Shown here piece by piece: positions 1 through 7,299 of a stretch of DNA of 14,752 bases. The notes beneath the pieces are model-generated. The model made no database searches. It saw only the letters and a list, made by a program, of their open reading frames with translations, and had not been told where the DNA came from. This DNA comes from Cyclobacteriaceae bacterium. GTDB taxonomy: Bacteria; Bacteroidota; Bacteroidia; Cytophagales; Cyclobacteriaceae. Position 1 is the stretch's first letter; each line of letters begins with the position of its first letter. The stretch spans positions 1 through 14,752 of the forward strand of contig JAOUKJ010000043.1 in assembly GCA_029882675.1 (NCBI GenBank), read 5' to 3'. A program made the position numbers and the translations under genes.

Positions 1-1251
1 CTGCTCCATGAGCCCGGCTTTTGCCGTATCCGGATCAACGGATTTGCGAATAAGGGCAATGACTTCATCCAGGTTATCAAGGGCAATCAGATAACCTTCG
101 AGAATATGCGCTCTTTTTTCTGCTTCATTGAGTTCAAAGGTTGTACGACGTACAATGACCTCATGGCGGTGCTCAACAAAATATTTTACAAGTTCCTGAA
201 GGTTAAGTGTTTTGGGCCTGCCTTTCACCAAAGTCACATTATTCACTCCAAAAGAAGATTGTAACTGAGTATATTTAAACAGGTTATTTAACACCACATT
301 GGGTATAGCGTCTTTTTTTAACTCATAAACAATACGCATGCCCTGACGGTCGGATTCATCACGAATGGCTGAAATGCCCTCCATCTTCTTCTCATTAACC
401 AGGTCGGCGGTCTTTTTGATCATGGACGCCTTATTGACCAGGTAGGGTATTTCAGTGACAATGATCCTTTCTTTTCCGGTTTTAGATACTTCAATATCTG
501 TTTTTGCCCGGATAACCACCCTGCCCCGGCCTGTTTCAAATGCCTGTTTTACGCCCTGGTAGCCATAAATTATACCTCCTGTGGGAAAATCAGGTGCCAG
601 AATATGCTCCATTAATTCAGCAATACTGATGTCTTTATTATCAATATACGCAATGATACCATCCACCACTTCATTTAAATTATGGGGGGCCATATTGGTT
701 GCCATACCTACAGCGATACCTGAACTACCATTAAGCAACAAGTTAGGTATCTTAGCAGGCAACACACTGGGTTCTTTCAGTGAATCATCAAAATTGGGCT
801 GATAATCAACGGTATTTTTATTGATATCGGCAAGCAATTCTTCAGCAATGCGTCTGAGCCGTGCTTCAGTATAACGCATGGCTGCCGGGGAATCCCCGTC
901 CACAGAACCAAAGTTACCCTGCCCGTCAACCAGCGGATAGCGCAATGACCATGGCTGAGCCATTCGTACCATAGTATCATATACCGATGAATCACCATGC
1001 GGGTGATACTTACCCAGTACCTCTCCCACAATACGGGCAGATTTTTTATAGGATCGGTTGTGCATTACTCCCAGTTCCATCATTCCAAACAGAACTCTCC
1101 TATGAACGGGCTTTAGTCCGTCGCGCACATCGGGCAAGGCCCTTGAAATGATTACCGACATCGAATAATCGATGTAGGCTCCACGCATTTCGTCTTCAAT
1201 ATTTATGGGAATGATATTTCCTCCCGGATTCTCCTTTTCTTCGTCAGCCAT
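1..1251 (-). CDS. gyrA: DNA gyrase subunit A, N-terminal part (cut by left edge)
   Basis: GyrA is the breakage-reunion subunit of type IIA topoisomerase. With GyrB it introduces negative supercoils into DNA at the expense of ATP. The reading frame runs without a stop from the ATG at 1249-1251 to base 1, giving 417 codons, about half of a full GyrA. Near the N-terminus is the stretch DYSMSVIISRALPDVRDGL, typical of GyrA rather than ParC. The active-site tyrosine is Tyr127 in RYTEARL. The quinolone-determining segment HPHGDSSVYD covers residues 83-92, with Ser88, Ser89 and Asp92 aligning with E. coli Ser83, Ala84 and Asp87, so no classic resistance substitution is present at Ser83 or Asp87. The winged-helix and tower regions follow, and the C-terminal beta-pinwheel lies off the window. 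There is no Shine-Dalgarno motif before the start. A 139-base gap separates it from the upstream outer-membrane gene, and I see no convincing promoter there. Confidence 0.97.
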   Translation of the reverse strand, partial: MADEEKENPGGNIIPINIEDEMRGAYIDYSMSVIISRALPDVRDGLKPVHRRVLFGMMELGVMHNRSYKKSARIVGEVLGKYHPHGDSSVYDTMVRMAQPWSLRYPLVDGQGNFGSVDGDSPAAMRYTEARLRRIAEELLADINKNTVDYQPNFDDSLKEPSVLPAKIPNLLLNGSSGIAVGMATNMAPHNLNEVVDGIIAYIDNKDISIAELMEHILAPDFPTGGIIYGYQGVKQAFETGRGRVVIRAKTDIEVSKTGKERIIVTEIPYLVNKASMIKKTADLVNEKKMEGISAIRDESDRQGMRIVYELKKDAIPNVVLNNLFKYTQLQSSFGVNNVTLVKGRPKTLNLQELVKYFVEHRHEVIVRRTTFELNEAEKRAHILEGYLIALDNLDEVIALIRKSVDPDTAKAGLMEQ

Positions 1252-1390
1252 TACTTATTTACAATGTATGTAATCGGTTTAGGTCTCTTATAAATTGAGT
1301 CGCAATTTAATCAAAATCCACAATATTATTCATTATAAAATACAGTAAATATGATTATGCAAAACCTTTTGAAATTTTCTCTGTTAATAA

Positions 1391-2419
1391 TCAGTAGGGA
1401 TTGAGCTTTTTCCTGTTTTTTCGCTTATATTTTATCAACGTAGGGTAATTTTCACCATAATTTGGATTTTGTTTCTTCCAGAAAGGATGCACCCTGCTCC
1501 CATAAACCTTGTCCCCATGCTGGTGATCTATCTGTGTTTTACAATCTTTAATAAAGCATTTTGGCATATCCGGCAATCTTAACACGACACCAACCTGCAT
1601 ATATGCCGCCGGTGCTAAATGCTTGATCCCGGTCTGGGTTTCAGGTATAGAAAGGGTATAGCTCTTAAATTCCAGCGATGGACGGGCATAAAGGTGGAAA
1701 TATTCACTCAGTTCATAATCTACTCCCCCACCCACATTATAGAACAGACTTTTCTGTATCAGTGCCATATCAAATTTCCTGCCCGGATTCCACAGGCCAA
1801 TGCGTGCATCAGCAGACACCAGCCAGCGATTATACCTGATGATGTTTGCCCCAATCATCCCGTAATATTTTTTGACAAAAGCCAGGCGGATATCCGGACG
1901 CCAATTTCCTATTTCACGTCGGTATTTTGTAGCGTGAAAATCACCTATTAATAAAGGTTCAAAAACAAAACCCCCACCAATCTTAAACCGGTCTATCACA
2001 AAATACAGCCCGATATTCAGTGGTATCGAATTTGAGGGGCCGCTCATTCTGAGGTTTGTGCTGTCAGCCCCAATATAAAAATCGGTGGAAGAAGCGGGGA
2101 AGCCACCGGCCTCCACCCGGTGAAACCATTGGGAAAGTGCAGGTATGGTATCAGGTGTCACGGCTCCACTAAACAGCCCTACGCCATGTTCAGCAGAAGA
2201 GACAACGGAAAGCCCTTCAGGTTTGTGCAGAAAAATGGTGTGGCCATAACCGGGAGTCAACTCCAGGTGAATTTTACTAATTATTGTCCGGACAGGACTT
2301 ACCATTCGCGGCTTATGGTACCAACCTGATGGCGTTCTAATTTGTGCCTGTAGTGTTAGATTTAACAGGCAAAAACTTAAAAGAAATAGTATAATAAAAA
2401 AAGATCCCTTTCCAGACAT
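1391..2419 (-). CDS. Predicted outer-membrane beta-barrel protein with Cys/His C-terminal tail
   Basis: 342 aa from an ATG. Residues 1-25 form a classic signal peptide (Lys, hydrophobic core, LQA then Gln), so the protein is exported by Sec. The middle (about 45-282) alternates polar and hydrophobic residues in short strands with Gly- and aromatic-rich turns, as in outer-membrane barrels (for example LNIGLYFVIDRFKIGGGFVF and FHLYARPSLEFKSYTL). After the last strand comes a polar tail with Cys288, Cys293, His299 and His301, a QNPNYGENYP segment and a very basic end. From memory I associate tails of the form C-x4-C...Q..H.HG with Bacteroidota membrane proteins, but I cannot name a family. It lies 39 bases downstream of the 202-aa gene on the same strand, so the two may be co-transcribed. 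Barrel and location are inferred from pattern; function is unknown. PorP/SprF-like or other small-barrel families are alternatives. Confidence 0.75.
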   Translation of the reverse strand: MSGKGSFFIILFLLSFCLLNLTLQAQIRTPSGWYHKPRMVSPVRTIISKIHLELTPGYGHTIFLHKPEGLSVVSSAEHGVGLFSGAVTPDTIPALSQWFHRVEAGGFPASSTDFYIGADSTNLRMSGPSNSIPLNIGLYFVIDRFKIGGGFVFEPLLIGDFHATKYRREIGNWRPDIRLAFVKKYYGMIGANIIRYNRWLVSADARIGLWNPGRKFDMALIQKSLFYNVGGGVDYELSEYFHLYARPSLEFKSYTLSIPETQTGIKHLAPAAYMQVGVVLRLPDMPKCFIKDCKTQIDHQHGDKVYGSRVHPFWKKQNPNYGENYPTLIKYKRKNRKKLNPY

Positions 2420-2458
2420 ATTATCATTGCAAGCATTTACCTTGCCAAATTTCAGCGT

Positions 2459-3067
2459 TTATTTTACCTTAAATGTTGTGCAGAATATCTTAAAAAAAGG
2501 CAGATGATCGATTCCCAGGGTTTGGCCAATGGCCAAAATTTTATCATACTCCACCCTGGAAACATTGTGCTGCTCAACAACATCCTCACCCCCTGGTAAA
2601 AAAAATGAAGACAAATATCTGACAAAGATATAGGGTACAACCTTTAATTCGCTGGGCAAATGATCAAAAGAAGGCTCCTTATCACCAAGTGTACTCTTTA
2701 AATCATCAAAATCAATCGTTTTATTCATACAAAGTTTAATCGCATTGAGAAATGTCTCCTCCCATTTATCAAAACTTTTGATGAGGTATTTCATACCATG
2801 TGCTACGGGATCGGCTTTTAGAAAATATCCTCCTTTCGACATTTTACGGGCCAGTTTATTCAAAGCCAGCTCCTCAAAAAGACTTATGTTCCCATTGGCA
2901 TTTGCCACTCCTATTGGTGGTGTCATCAGTATTAGTGAAAGAAAATCATGGTCACTAATTTCAAAAAATTGTGCCTCCTCCTTTAGGAATTGGCGCTTTA
3001 AATCCTTCACCAATTCCTTTACCTCAGGAACCTGCATAAACGTTTCAACTTCGTATTCCGTGAACAT
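2459..3067 (-). CDS. Hypothetical helical protein, 202 aa
   Basis: I do not recognise this protein. It starts at an ATG and has no signal peptide or membrane segment, so it is probably cytoplasmic. The N-terminal half is charged and helical (for example VPEVKELVKDLKRQFLKEE). It is followed by a hydrophobic stretch with a Pro-Pro turn (LSLILMTPPIGVA, about 45-55), further amphipathic helices (about 66-113), and a C-terminal part rich in aromatic residues (YIFVRYLSSFF, LPFFKIF). Composition and A/T-rich codon use match its neighbours, so there is no sign of recent transfer. It is the first gene of a minus-strand pair with the outer-membrane barrel gene and is divergent from the GntR gene across the tandem repeat. 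The long well-formed frame, unlike the shadow frames around it, supports a real gene. Nothing visible indicates an enzyme active site. Confidence 0.75.
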   Translation of the reverse strand: MFTEYEVETFMQVPEVKELVKDLKRQFLKEEAQFFEISDHDFLSLILMTPPIGVANANGNISLFEELALNKLARKMSKGGYFLKADPVAHGMKYLIKSFDKWEETFLNAIKLCMNKTIDFDDLKSTLGDKEPSFDHLPSELKVVPYIFVRYLSSFFLPGGEDVVEQHNVSRVEYDKILAIGQTLGIDHLPFFKIFCTTFKVK

Positions 3068-3184
3068 AGCATCTGGTTTGAACTCATAAATATAATAACA
3101 TTTTCTGATATTGAAACAATGTTACATGAAGGAAGCCGGGGAACAGCTGAGATGAGGTATTGGATGTGGGGTGTGGGATGTGAG

Positions 3185-3280
3185 GAGGTAAAGAGGTAAA
3201 GAAGTAAAGAGGTAAAGAAGTAAAGAGGTAAAGAAGTAAGGAGGTAAAGAGGTAAGGAGGTAAAGAAGTAAGGAGATAAA
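3185..3280. repeat. Minisatellite: 12 tandem copies of an 8-bp unit (GAGGTAAA)
   Basis: Twelve consecutive 8-bp units read GAGGTAAA or close variants (GAAGTAAA, GAGGTAAG, GAAGTAAG, GAGATAAA). The array ends where the phase decays into GAAGGATG. Variation is almost only G/A transition at unit positions 3, 4 and 8, and the early GAGGTAAA/GAAGTAAA alternation suggests growth in 16-bp steps. The array is purine-rich on the plus strand. It lies between divergent genes, 65 bases before the first GntR operator palindrome. Because the unit is not a multiple of three and is non-coding, copy-number change would alter promoter spacing rather than a protein. Confidence 0.95.
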
Positions 3281-3344
3281 GAAGGATGGCTCAAAGTCAG
3301 GTAAGGAGGCTACAGGCGCGTTGAAAAAATTATTGATAAAATCA

Positions 3345-3375
3345 TTGTATTAATACATATTAATATGTATCTTAG
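3345..3375 (+). promoter_or_regulatory. GntR-type operator overlapping a Bacteroidota-like promoter
   Basis: Two perfect palindromes overlap by five bases: TGTATTAATACA (3346-3357) and ATACATATTAATATGTAT (3353-3370). They sit just ahead of the GntR start. The repeated GTAT/ATAC ends are typical of operators bound by the YtrA branch of GntR regulators. A promoter is embedded in the same bases: TTG at 3345-3347, a 20-bp spacer, then TATCTTAG at 3368-3375, one mismatch from the Bacteroidota -7 consensus TAnnTTTG. The ATG follows 15 bases later, so the leader would be very short. A repressor bound here would block the promoter, so autoregulation of the GntR/membrane-protein pair is the natural inference. 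Confidence 0.7.
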
Positions 3376-3390
3376 CACAAAGAAAAATAA

Positions 3391-3753
3391 ATGCTTAAGA
3401 TCACACTAAACTCACCCGTACCTATATACACCCAGTTATGCGATGGCATAAAGGCGATGGTACAATCCGGCGAATTGCAGCCCAATGATGCGCTCCCCTC
3501 CATACGCAGTCTGTCGGCTCAACTGGACGTTGCTTCAAACACCGTGGCCAGGGCATATATGGAATTAGAGCGGGCAGGGGTGATCATCAGCAATGGGCGA
3601 AAGGGCAGCTATATTAGTCCGAAAGCTCCTGTACAGGACAAGGCGACAATGAAGATATTCAAAGGTCCATTGCGTGAGCTCATCGCACAGGGTATGGGGC
3701 AGGACGAGATCATCAGGATCTTTAACCAAAACCTCAAAGAAATATTTGATTGA
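3391..3753 (+). CDS. GntR family transcriptional regulator, YtrA subfamily
   Basis: 120 aa from an ATG. Residues about 9-78 are a GntR winged helix-turn-helix: PIYTQLCDGI opens it, LPSIRSLSAQLDVASNTVARAY gives the recognition-helix region, and ERAGVIISNGRKGSYI forms the wing. Only about 40 residues follow (helices about 92-118), far too short for an FadR- or HutC-type effector domain. This short two-helix tail marks the YtrA subfamily, whose members are usually dimeric repressors of a nearby membrane transport operon. The gene is followed after 16 bases by a polytopic membrane protein, presumably co-transcribed. Overlapping palindromes directly upstream suggest that it represses its own operon. 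The effector cannot be read from the sequence. The family assignment is firm; the regulatory target is inference. Confidence 0.93.
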   Translation: MLKITLNSPVPIYTQLCDGIKAMVQSGELQPNDALPSIRSLSAQLDVASNTVARAYMELERAGVIISNGRKGSYISPKAPVQDKATMKIFKGPLRELIAQGMGQDEIIRIFNQNLKEIFD

Positions 3754-3769
3754 ACTTAAAATATAAATC

Positions 3770-4537
3770 ATGGAACAGTTTGGAATATGGTATTACTTCT
3801 TCATAACGATGGCCCTGATTTGCCTGACGATAGGTATTTCGTATATCTATTTAACCAATACCTCCTTGTTGGAGAAGAAGGGGTATGCAGCTAATTATAT
3901 ACGTTTTATAAAAAAGGACACTGGGCGCAGGCTATTGGGAATAACCATTGCCGTACCGTTCTTCATGTTATTATCCGCGGGATTGGTGTGGTGGATTTAT
4001 GGTGAGCTTGACCTGACCACAGGCAGGCAATCATTTTTATTTATTGTCTTTTTTATTGTGTTCGTATCCCCCTTCCCAATTCTTGACTTACGGAAAACCA
4101 ATAAAAAATACCGGGAACTGGCCATGCAATCCAAAAGCGAAATTGTGGTTGATCTGGATTATAAAAACCTGCACAAGATTTTCAATCCAATGATGGAATT
4201 GGCAGCGGCCATTTTATTTACCGGATACGTCACCTATTTGGTGCGTGATTTTCACATATCTATGGTTCATACAGGTATTTTATGGCTCATGTACTTTTCC
4301 ATGCGTTCAGCAAAAAACCAGGTGAAGCCCGCGCTGAAAGATGGCTATTCATACGGTTTTCTTTTCCTTACCCTCAATCACCTGCTGATTATTTATCATC
4401 TGCTAAGCTTACTTTTTGGCCAAGCAGACACCACCCTAAGCCTCTTTATCCCGGGGTTGGTACTGGCCCTGTTGCTGGTGTTGAAGCTGGTATTGTACTT
4501 TGTTAATTATAGTATAATAAAGCAGGCACTGTCCTGA
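3770..4537 (+). CDS. Polytopic membrane protein, GntR-linked, unknown function
   Basis: 255 aa from an ATG preceded by an A/T-rich stretch with no Shine-Dalgarno. Hydrophobic segments lie at about 6-28, 54-77, 87-106, 141-157, 164-180, 193-216 and 222-247, giving six or seven membrane helices. A cytoplasmic-looking charged loop lies around 107-140 (DLRKTNKKYREL, then SKSEIVVDLDYKN). No ATP-binding motif, metal site or known transporter signature is visible. It follows the YtrA-type regulator by 16 bases, so the two form an operon. In well-known YtrA systems the partner is an ABC transporter; here it is a single membrane protein with no ATPase beside it. The gene ends 24 bases from the convergent end of the six-gene operon, with no hairpin terminator visible between them. 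I do not recognise the family. Confidence 0.85.
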   Translation: MEQFGIWYYFFITMALICLTIGISYIYLTNTSLLEKKGYAANYIRFIKKDTGRRLLGITIAVPFFMLLSAGLVWWIYGELDLTTGRQSFLFIVFFIVFVSPFPILDLRKTNKKYRELAMQSKSEIVVDLDYKNLHKIFNPMMELAAAILFTGYVTYLVRDFHISMVHTGILWLMYFSMRSAKNQVKPALKDGYSYGFLFLTLNHLLIIYHLLSLLFGQADTTLSLFIPGLVLALLLVLKLVLYFVNYSIIKQALS

Positions 4538-4561
4538 CATACTTCAACCCAACCAAAGGCT

Positions 4562-6493
4562 TCACTGATTTGAATTCTCACTTTCCTGCTCATTTCCAAA
4601 CAGAATAATTTCTTTGACAGTTTCCAGTATTGGAGGCACATCTTCATGAGTCAGGGTAAGAAGTATTTCATCAGTGAGGGGAGCCACAGCTACTATCCTG
4701 TTGGCTTGTCGTTCAATGATTTTCTCGAACAGGTTCCTGACCACGCGTGCATTGCCAAAAGCTTTGTGTCGTTTTTCGTAGAGTCTGTCAAATATCTCCA
4801 ATAATTTATCATTAGCATCAACAGACAAATTAAAGTCACTATTTTTGGCAAACAACTGAATGATCCGGATCATTTCTTCCGCCTTAAAATGATCAAAGTT
4901 ATAATACCGGTTAAATCTGGATTGTAAACCGGGATTTGATTTGATAAACTCCTCCATTTCATCAGGATAACCTGCCACAATAACCACCAGGTCGTTTCTA
5001 TGGTCTTCCATTCTTTTCAAGAGGGTTTCAATGGCCTCACTACCAAAATCCTTTTGACTGCCAGTATTAGCCAGCGAATAGGCTTCATCAATGAATAAAA
5101 CACCCCCAATGGCGGACTTCACAACCTCATCGACTTTAATCGCGGTTTGTCCTACATACCCTGCAACAAGGCCTGCGCGATCAGTTTCAACGAGGTGGCC
5201 CTTTTCAAGGAATCCGATATGTTTGTATACTCTCCCCAGAAGTCTGGCAACAGTTGTTTTACCCGTTCCAGGAGGTCCCATAAATACGGAATGAAAGACA
5301 TTTTCACTACTTTTAAATCCCTTTTCCGCTCTTATTTTCTGAATTTTAAGAAAGTTGATCAGATCTTGAACACTTTGTTTCACATTTTCCAGGCCTATCA
5401 GGCTATTCAGTTCCTCAAGCACCTTTTCAAGTGAATCATCCTGCTCAATCTCAGTTTGCACAACGCCAACGATCTTTTGTTTTGGGTTATTCAGCTTGTC
5501 GATAATTGATTTTAACAGTTCTTCTTCCTTTTCACTGATGGTGCCATCAGCTTTAGCAAACAACGAAGCTATGCGATAAATGGAGGAATTGATCGATTCA
5601 AACAGGTCTCCATCTATTCGTTTCAGTATGGAGGGTACGAGGTATTCATTTTTATAATTATCTCCTGCACTGAAAAAGGATGCCTTCGCTATTTTCTCAA
5701 TATTTTCATCAAACTTTTCTGAGTTGACCATTTTATTAATCCGCTCAACGGATAATGAGGAACTCATGTTTCTGCCCTGGATTCGTTCAAACAGATAAGC
5801 CAGAAAAAACTTGGATTTAAGGGGTATTTCTACCACCGATGTGTGTACGGAAGTTATTTTATTAAAAACATTAATAATGTCCTGCAAAAGGATATGCTCT
5901 GCGTTATACTCAATAGCATCTTCATTTTTAAGCACCATATTCACAGCGCCCATAAAAGCATTGTCATTATTTAGTTTACGACAAAGGTCTTCAATACGTA
6001 TCCCTTCCCTATCGAGAATTTTCAGGTATTCAATATCAATTTCAAAATCATTTTGTCTCGCTGATTCTTCATTCACCATTGATTTAAGCCTGCCAACCAA
6101 ATAGTTGAAATCTTTTTTATCGATGTTTTTTGATGGTTCATTCAATACCCGGATAAGGTTTAGGAGCTCAAGGTTATCCGTTTCATTCAGAAAAGACAAT
6201 ATTTTCAATTGCTCCTCATCACCCAATGCTATAAATTCCTTCAGGGGCCATTTTGTTTTTTCATTACTAAAGTTTATATAAATATTTTGAGATGTCAATA
6301 CCAGGTCGTATTTATTAGGACTGATGTCTAATTTGTGGCAGACCAGCACATCTTCATTTTTGACCGCTAAATCAGGAAAGGTATCGGATATACCCATAAA
6401 GGCCAACGGAGACAATTTTCTTCCATCAACAAACAAGGTACCGGAGGCCTTATTGGAAAAAAAACCATCTATAATACTTATATAATTTTTCAT
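4562..6493 (-). CDS. SpoVK/CbbX-type AAA+ ATPase with TerB-like N-terminal extension
   Basis: 643 aa from an ATG whose first base overlaps the TAA stop of the ABC ATPase (TAATG), implying translational coupling. The C-terminal ~280 residues are a complete AAA+ module of the CbxX/CfqX/SpoVK class: Walker A GPPGTGKTT (406-414), a pore-loop-like AGLVAGYVGQT (440-450), Walker B GGVLFIDEAYSL (463-474), sensor 1 around VVIVAGY (503-509), arginine-finger candidates Arg526 and Arg529 (QSRFNR), and a sensor-2 region GNARVVRN (580-587). Such enzymes usually form hexamers that remodel protein partners. The first ~345 residues are unusual. Residues about 40-90 look like a small beta domain, possibly PH-like (weak inference). 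Residues about 285-335 carry SLFAKADGTISEKEEELL, resembling the acidic TerB-like (tellurite-resistance) signature. There is no signal peptide, so it is cytosolic. It probably acts on the transporter or coiled-coil proteins encoded upstream, an inference from the operon. Confidence 0.92.
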   Translation of the reverse strand: MKNYISIIDGFFSNKASGTLFVDGRKLSPLAFMGISDTFPDLAVKNEDVLVCHKLDISPNKYDLVLTSQNIYINFSNEKTKWPLKEFIALGDEEQLKILSFLNETDNLELLNLIRVLNEPSKNIDKKDFNYLVGRLKSMVNEESARQNDFEIDIEYLKILDREGIRIEDLCRKLNNDNAFMGAVNMVLKNEDAIEYNAEHILLQDIINVFNKITSVHTSVVEIPLKSKFFLAYLFERIQGRNMSSSLSVERINKMVNSEKFDENIEKIAKASFFSAGDNYKNEYLVPSILKRIDGDLFESINSSIYRIASLFAKADGTISEKEEELLKSIIDKLNNPKQKIVGVVQTEIEQDDSLEKVLEELNSLIGLENVKQSVQDLINFLKIQKIRAEKGFKSSENVFHSVFMGPPGTGKTTVARLLGRVYKHIGFLEKGHLVETDRAGLVAGYVGQTAIKVDEVVKSAIGGVLFIDEAYSLANTGSQKDFGSEAIETLLKRMEDHRNDLVVIVAGYPDEMEEFIKSNPGLQSRFNRYYNFDHFKAEEMIRIIQLFAKNSDFNLSVDANDKLLEIFDRLYEKRHKAFGNARVVRNLFEKIIERQANRIVAVAPLTDEILLTLTHEDVPPILETVKEIILFGNEQESENSNQ

Positions 6494-7299
6494 TAGTCCT
6501 GATGAGCAATTCGCATCATGGCATCTTCAACTTCATGTACAATTTCAGTAAATTTAGCTGCTCTTTTTGTTTCTCTTGTTCGGTGAAAGGGCAGGTCAAC
6601 TGCAATATGCTCTACAATACGGGATGGGGCATAGCTCATGATATATATATCATCTCCCAGGTAAACTGCTTCGTCAATATCATGGGTTACAAATACGATT
6701 GTGGGGTGAAATTTCTCCCATACATTGATAAGCAGGTCTTGCATCAGTAGTCTTGTCCTGACATCCAGAGCACCAAAGGGTTCATCCATCAACAATATTT
6801 TAGGATTGGCTATCAGGCTCCTTGCTATGGCAATTCTTTGCAGCTGCCCCCCAGACAGGTTAGGATACTGGGCATATTTTTTTTCATGACCTTCAAGCCC
6901 CACCAATTGGATCATTTCCATGGCTTTTTCCTCACGCTCTTTTTTCGGAATGCCTTTATATTTTAGAGCGAGAGCCACATTTTCAAGTACCGTCATCCAG
7001 GGTAAAGAGGAATATTGCTGAAAAACCATACTCACCCTGTTATCGTCACTCACCGGCTTATTGTCCAGGAGAATACGTCCTTCGGTCGGTTCCTGCAATC
7101 CGGCTATATAACGCAAAACGGTAGATTTACCACAACCGGACATCCCCAGGATGACAACAAATTGACCCTGTAAAGGTTTATCCTCTATCAATAAGTCAAG
7201 GTCCTTTATGATATAGTTTTTACCGCCATCGTAACTTTGCGATACGCCTCTTAATTCGATGACATTTGGCAATGACGGATCATCAGAAAAGTTAACCAT
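6493..7299 (-). CDS. ABC transporter ATP-binding protein, NitT/TauT (nitrate/sulfonate/taurine) class
   Basis: This is the nucleotide-binding subunit powering the permease encoded just upstream. I place the start at the ATG at 7297-7299 (268 aa). A TTG two codons earlier (7303-7305) would give 270 aa. The gene overlaps the permease by 8 bases with the ATG start. Numbering from the ATG: Walker A GMSGCGKST at 52-60, Q-loop Gln94 (VFQQYSSLPW), signature LSGGQ at 148-152, Walker B ILLMDEPFGALD at 168-179 with catalytic Glu173, and H-loop His206 (VTHDIDEA). All functional residues are intact. The Q-loop region and the FGALD/THDIDEA patterns are those of the SsuB/TauB/NrtD group. Length is normal. 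Substrate cannot be assigned from an ATPase alone. Confidence 0.95.
   Translation of the reverse strand: MVNFSDDPSLPNVIELRGVSQSYDGGKNYIIKDLDLLIEDKPLQGQFVVILGMSGCGKSTVLRYIAGLQEPTEGRILLDNKPVSDDNRVSMVFQQYSSLPWMTVLENVALALKYKGIPKKEREEKAMEMIQLVGLEGHEKKYAQYPNLSGGQLQRIAIARSLIANPKILLMDEPFGALDVRTRLLMQDLLINVWEKFHPTIVFVTHDIDEAVYLGDDIYIMSYAPSRIVEHIAVDLPFHRTRETKRAAKFTEIVHEVEDAMMRIAHQD

Larger units (their letters stand above)
3068..3390. other. Divergent intergenic region, 323 bases, no gene
   Basis: This gap separates the minus-strand 202-aa gene from the plus-strand GntR gene. The left part (3068-3180) is A/T-rich, then becomes G/T-rich with loosely repeated GGATGTG-like words. The middle holds the 8-bp tandem repeat. 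The right end holds the GntR promoter and operator palindromes. A minus-strand frame through the repeat (3019-3294) encodes a monotonous Ser-Leu-Pro-Leu-Tyr-Phe-Thr peptide and overlaps the start of the 202-aa gene in another frame. I regard it as repeat translation, not a gene. I found no good Bacteroidota promoter for the 202-aa gene; the nearest is CAATGTTA, one mismatch from a -7 box and without a partner -33 box. Confidence 0.7.

Noticed and set aside
950..1000. Possible quinolone-resistance allele of gyrA
   Set aside because: The segment reads GDSSVYD. Ser and Asp are present at the two main resistance positions, and Ser at the E. coli Ala84 position is not by itself evidence of resistance.
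777..1031. 84-aa minus-strand frame inside the gyrase region
   Set aside because: The gyrA frame is open across this whole stretch and encodes the active-site Tyr and quinolone-determining segment, so this frame is a shadow.
3019..3294. Minus-strand frame encoding a repetitive Ser-Leu-Pro-Leu-Tyr-Phe-Thr peptide
   Set aside because: It is translation of the 8-bp tandem repeat, overlaps the start of the 202-aa gene in another frame, and has no non-repeat domain.
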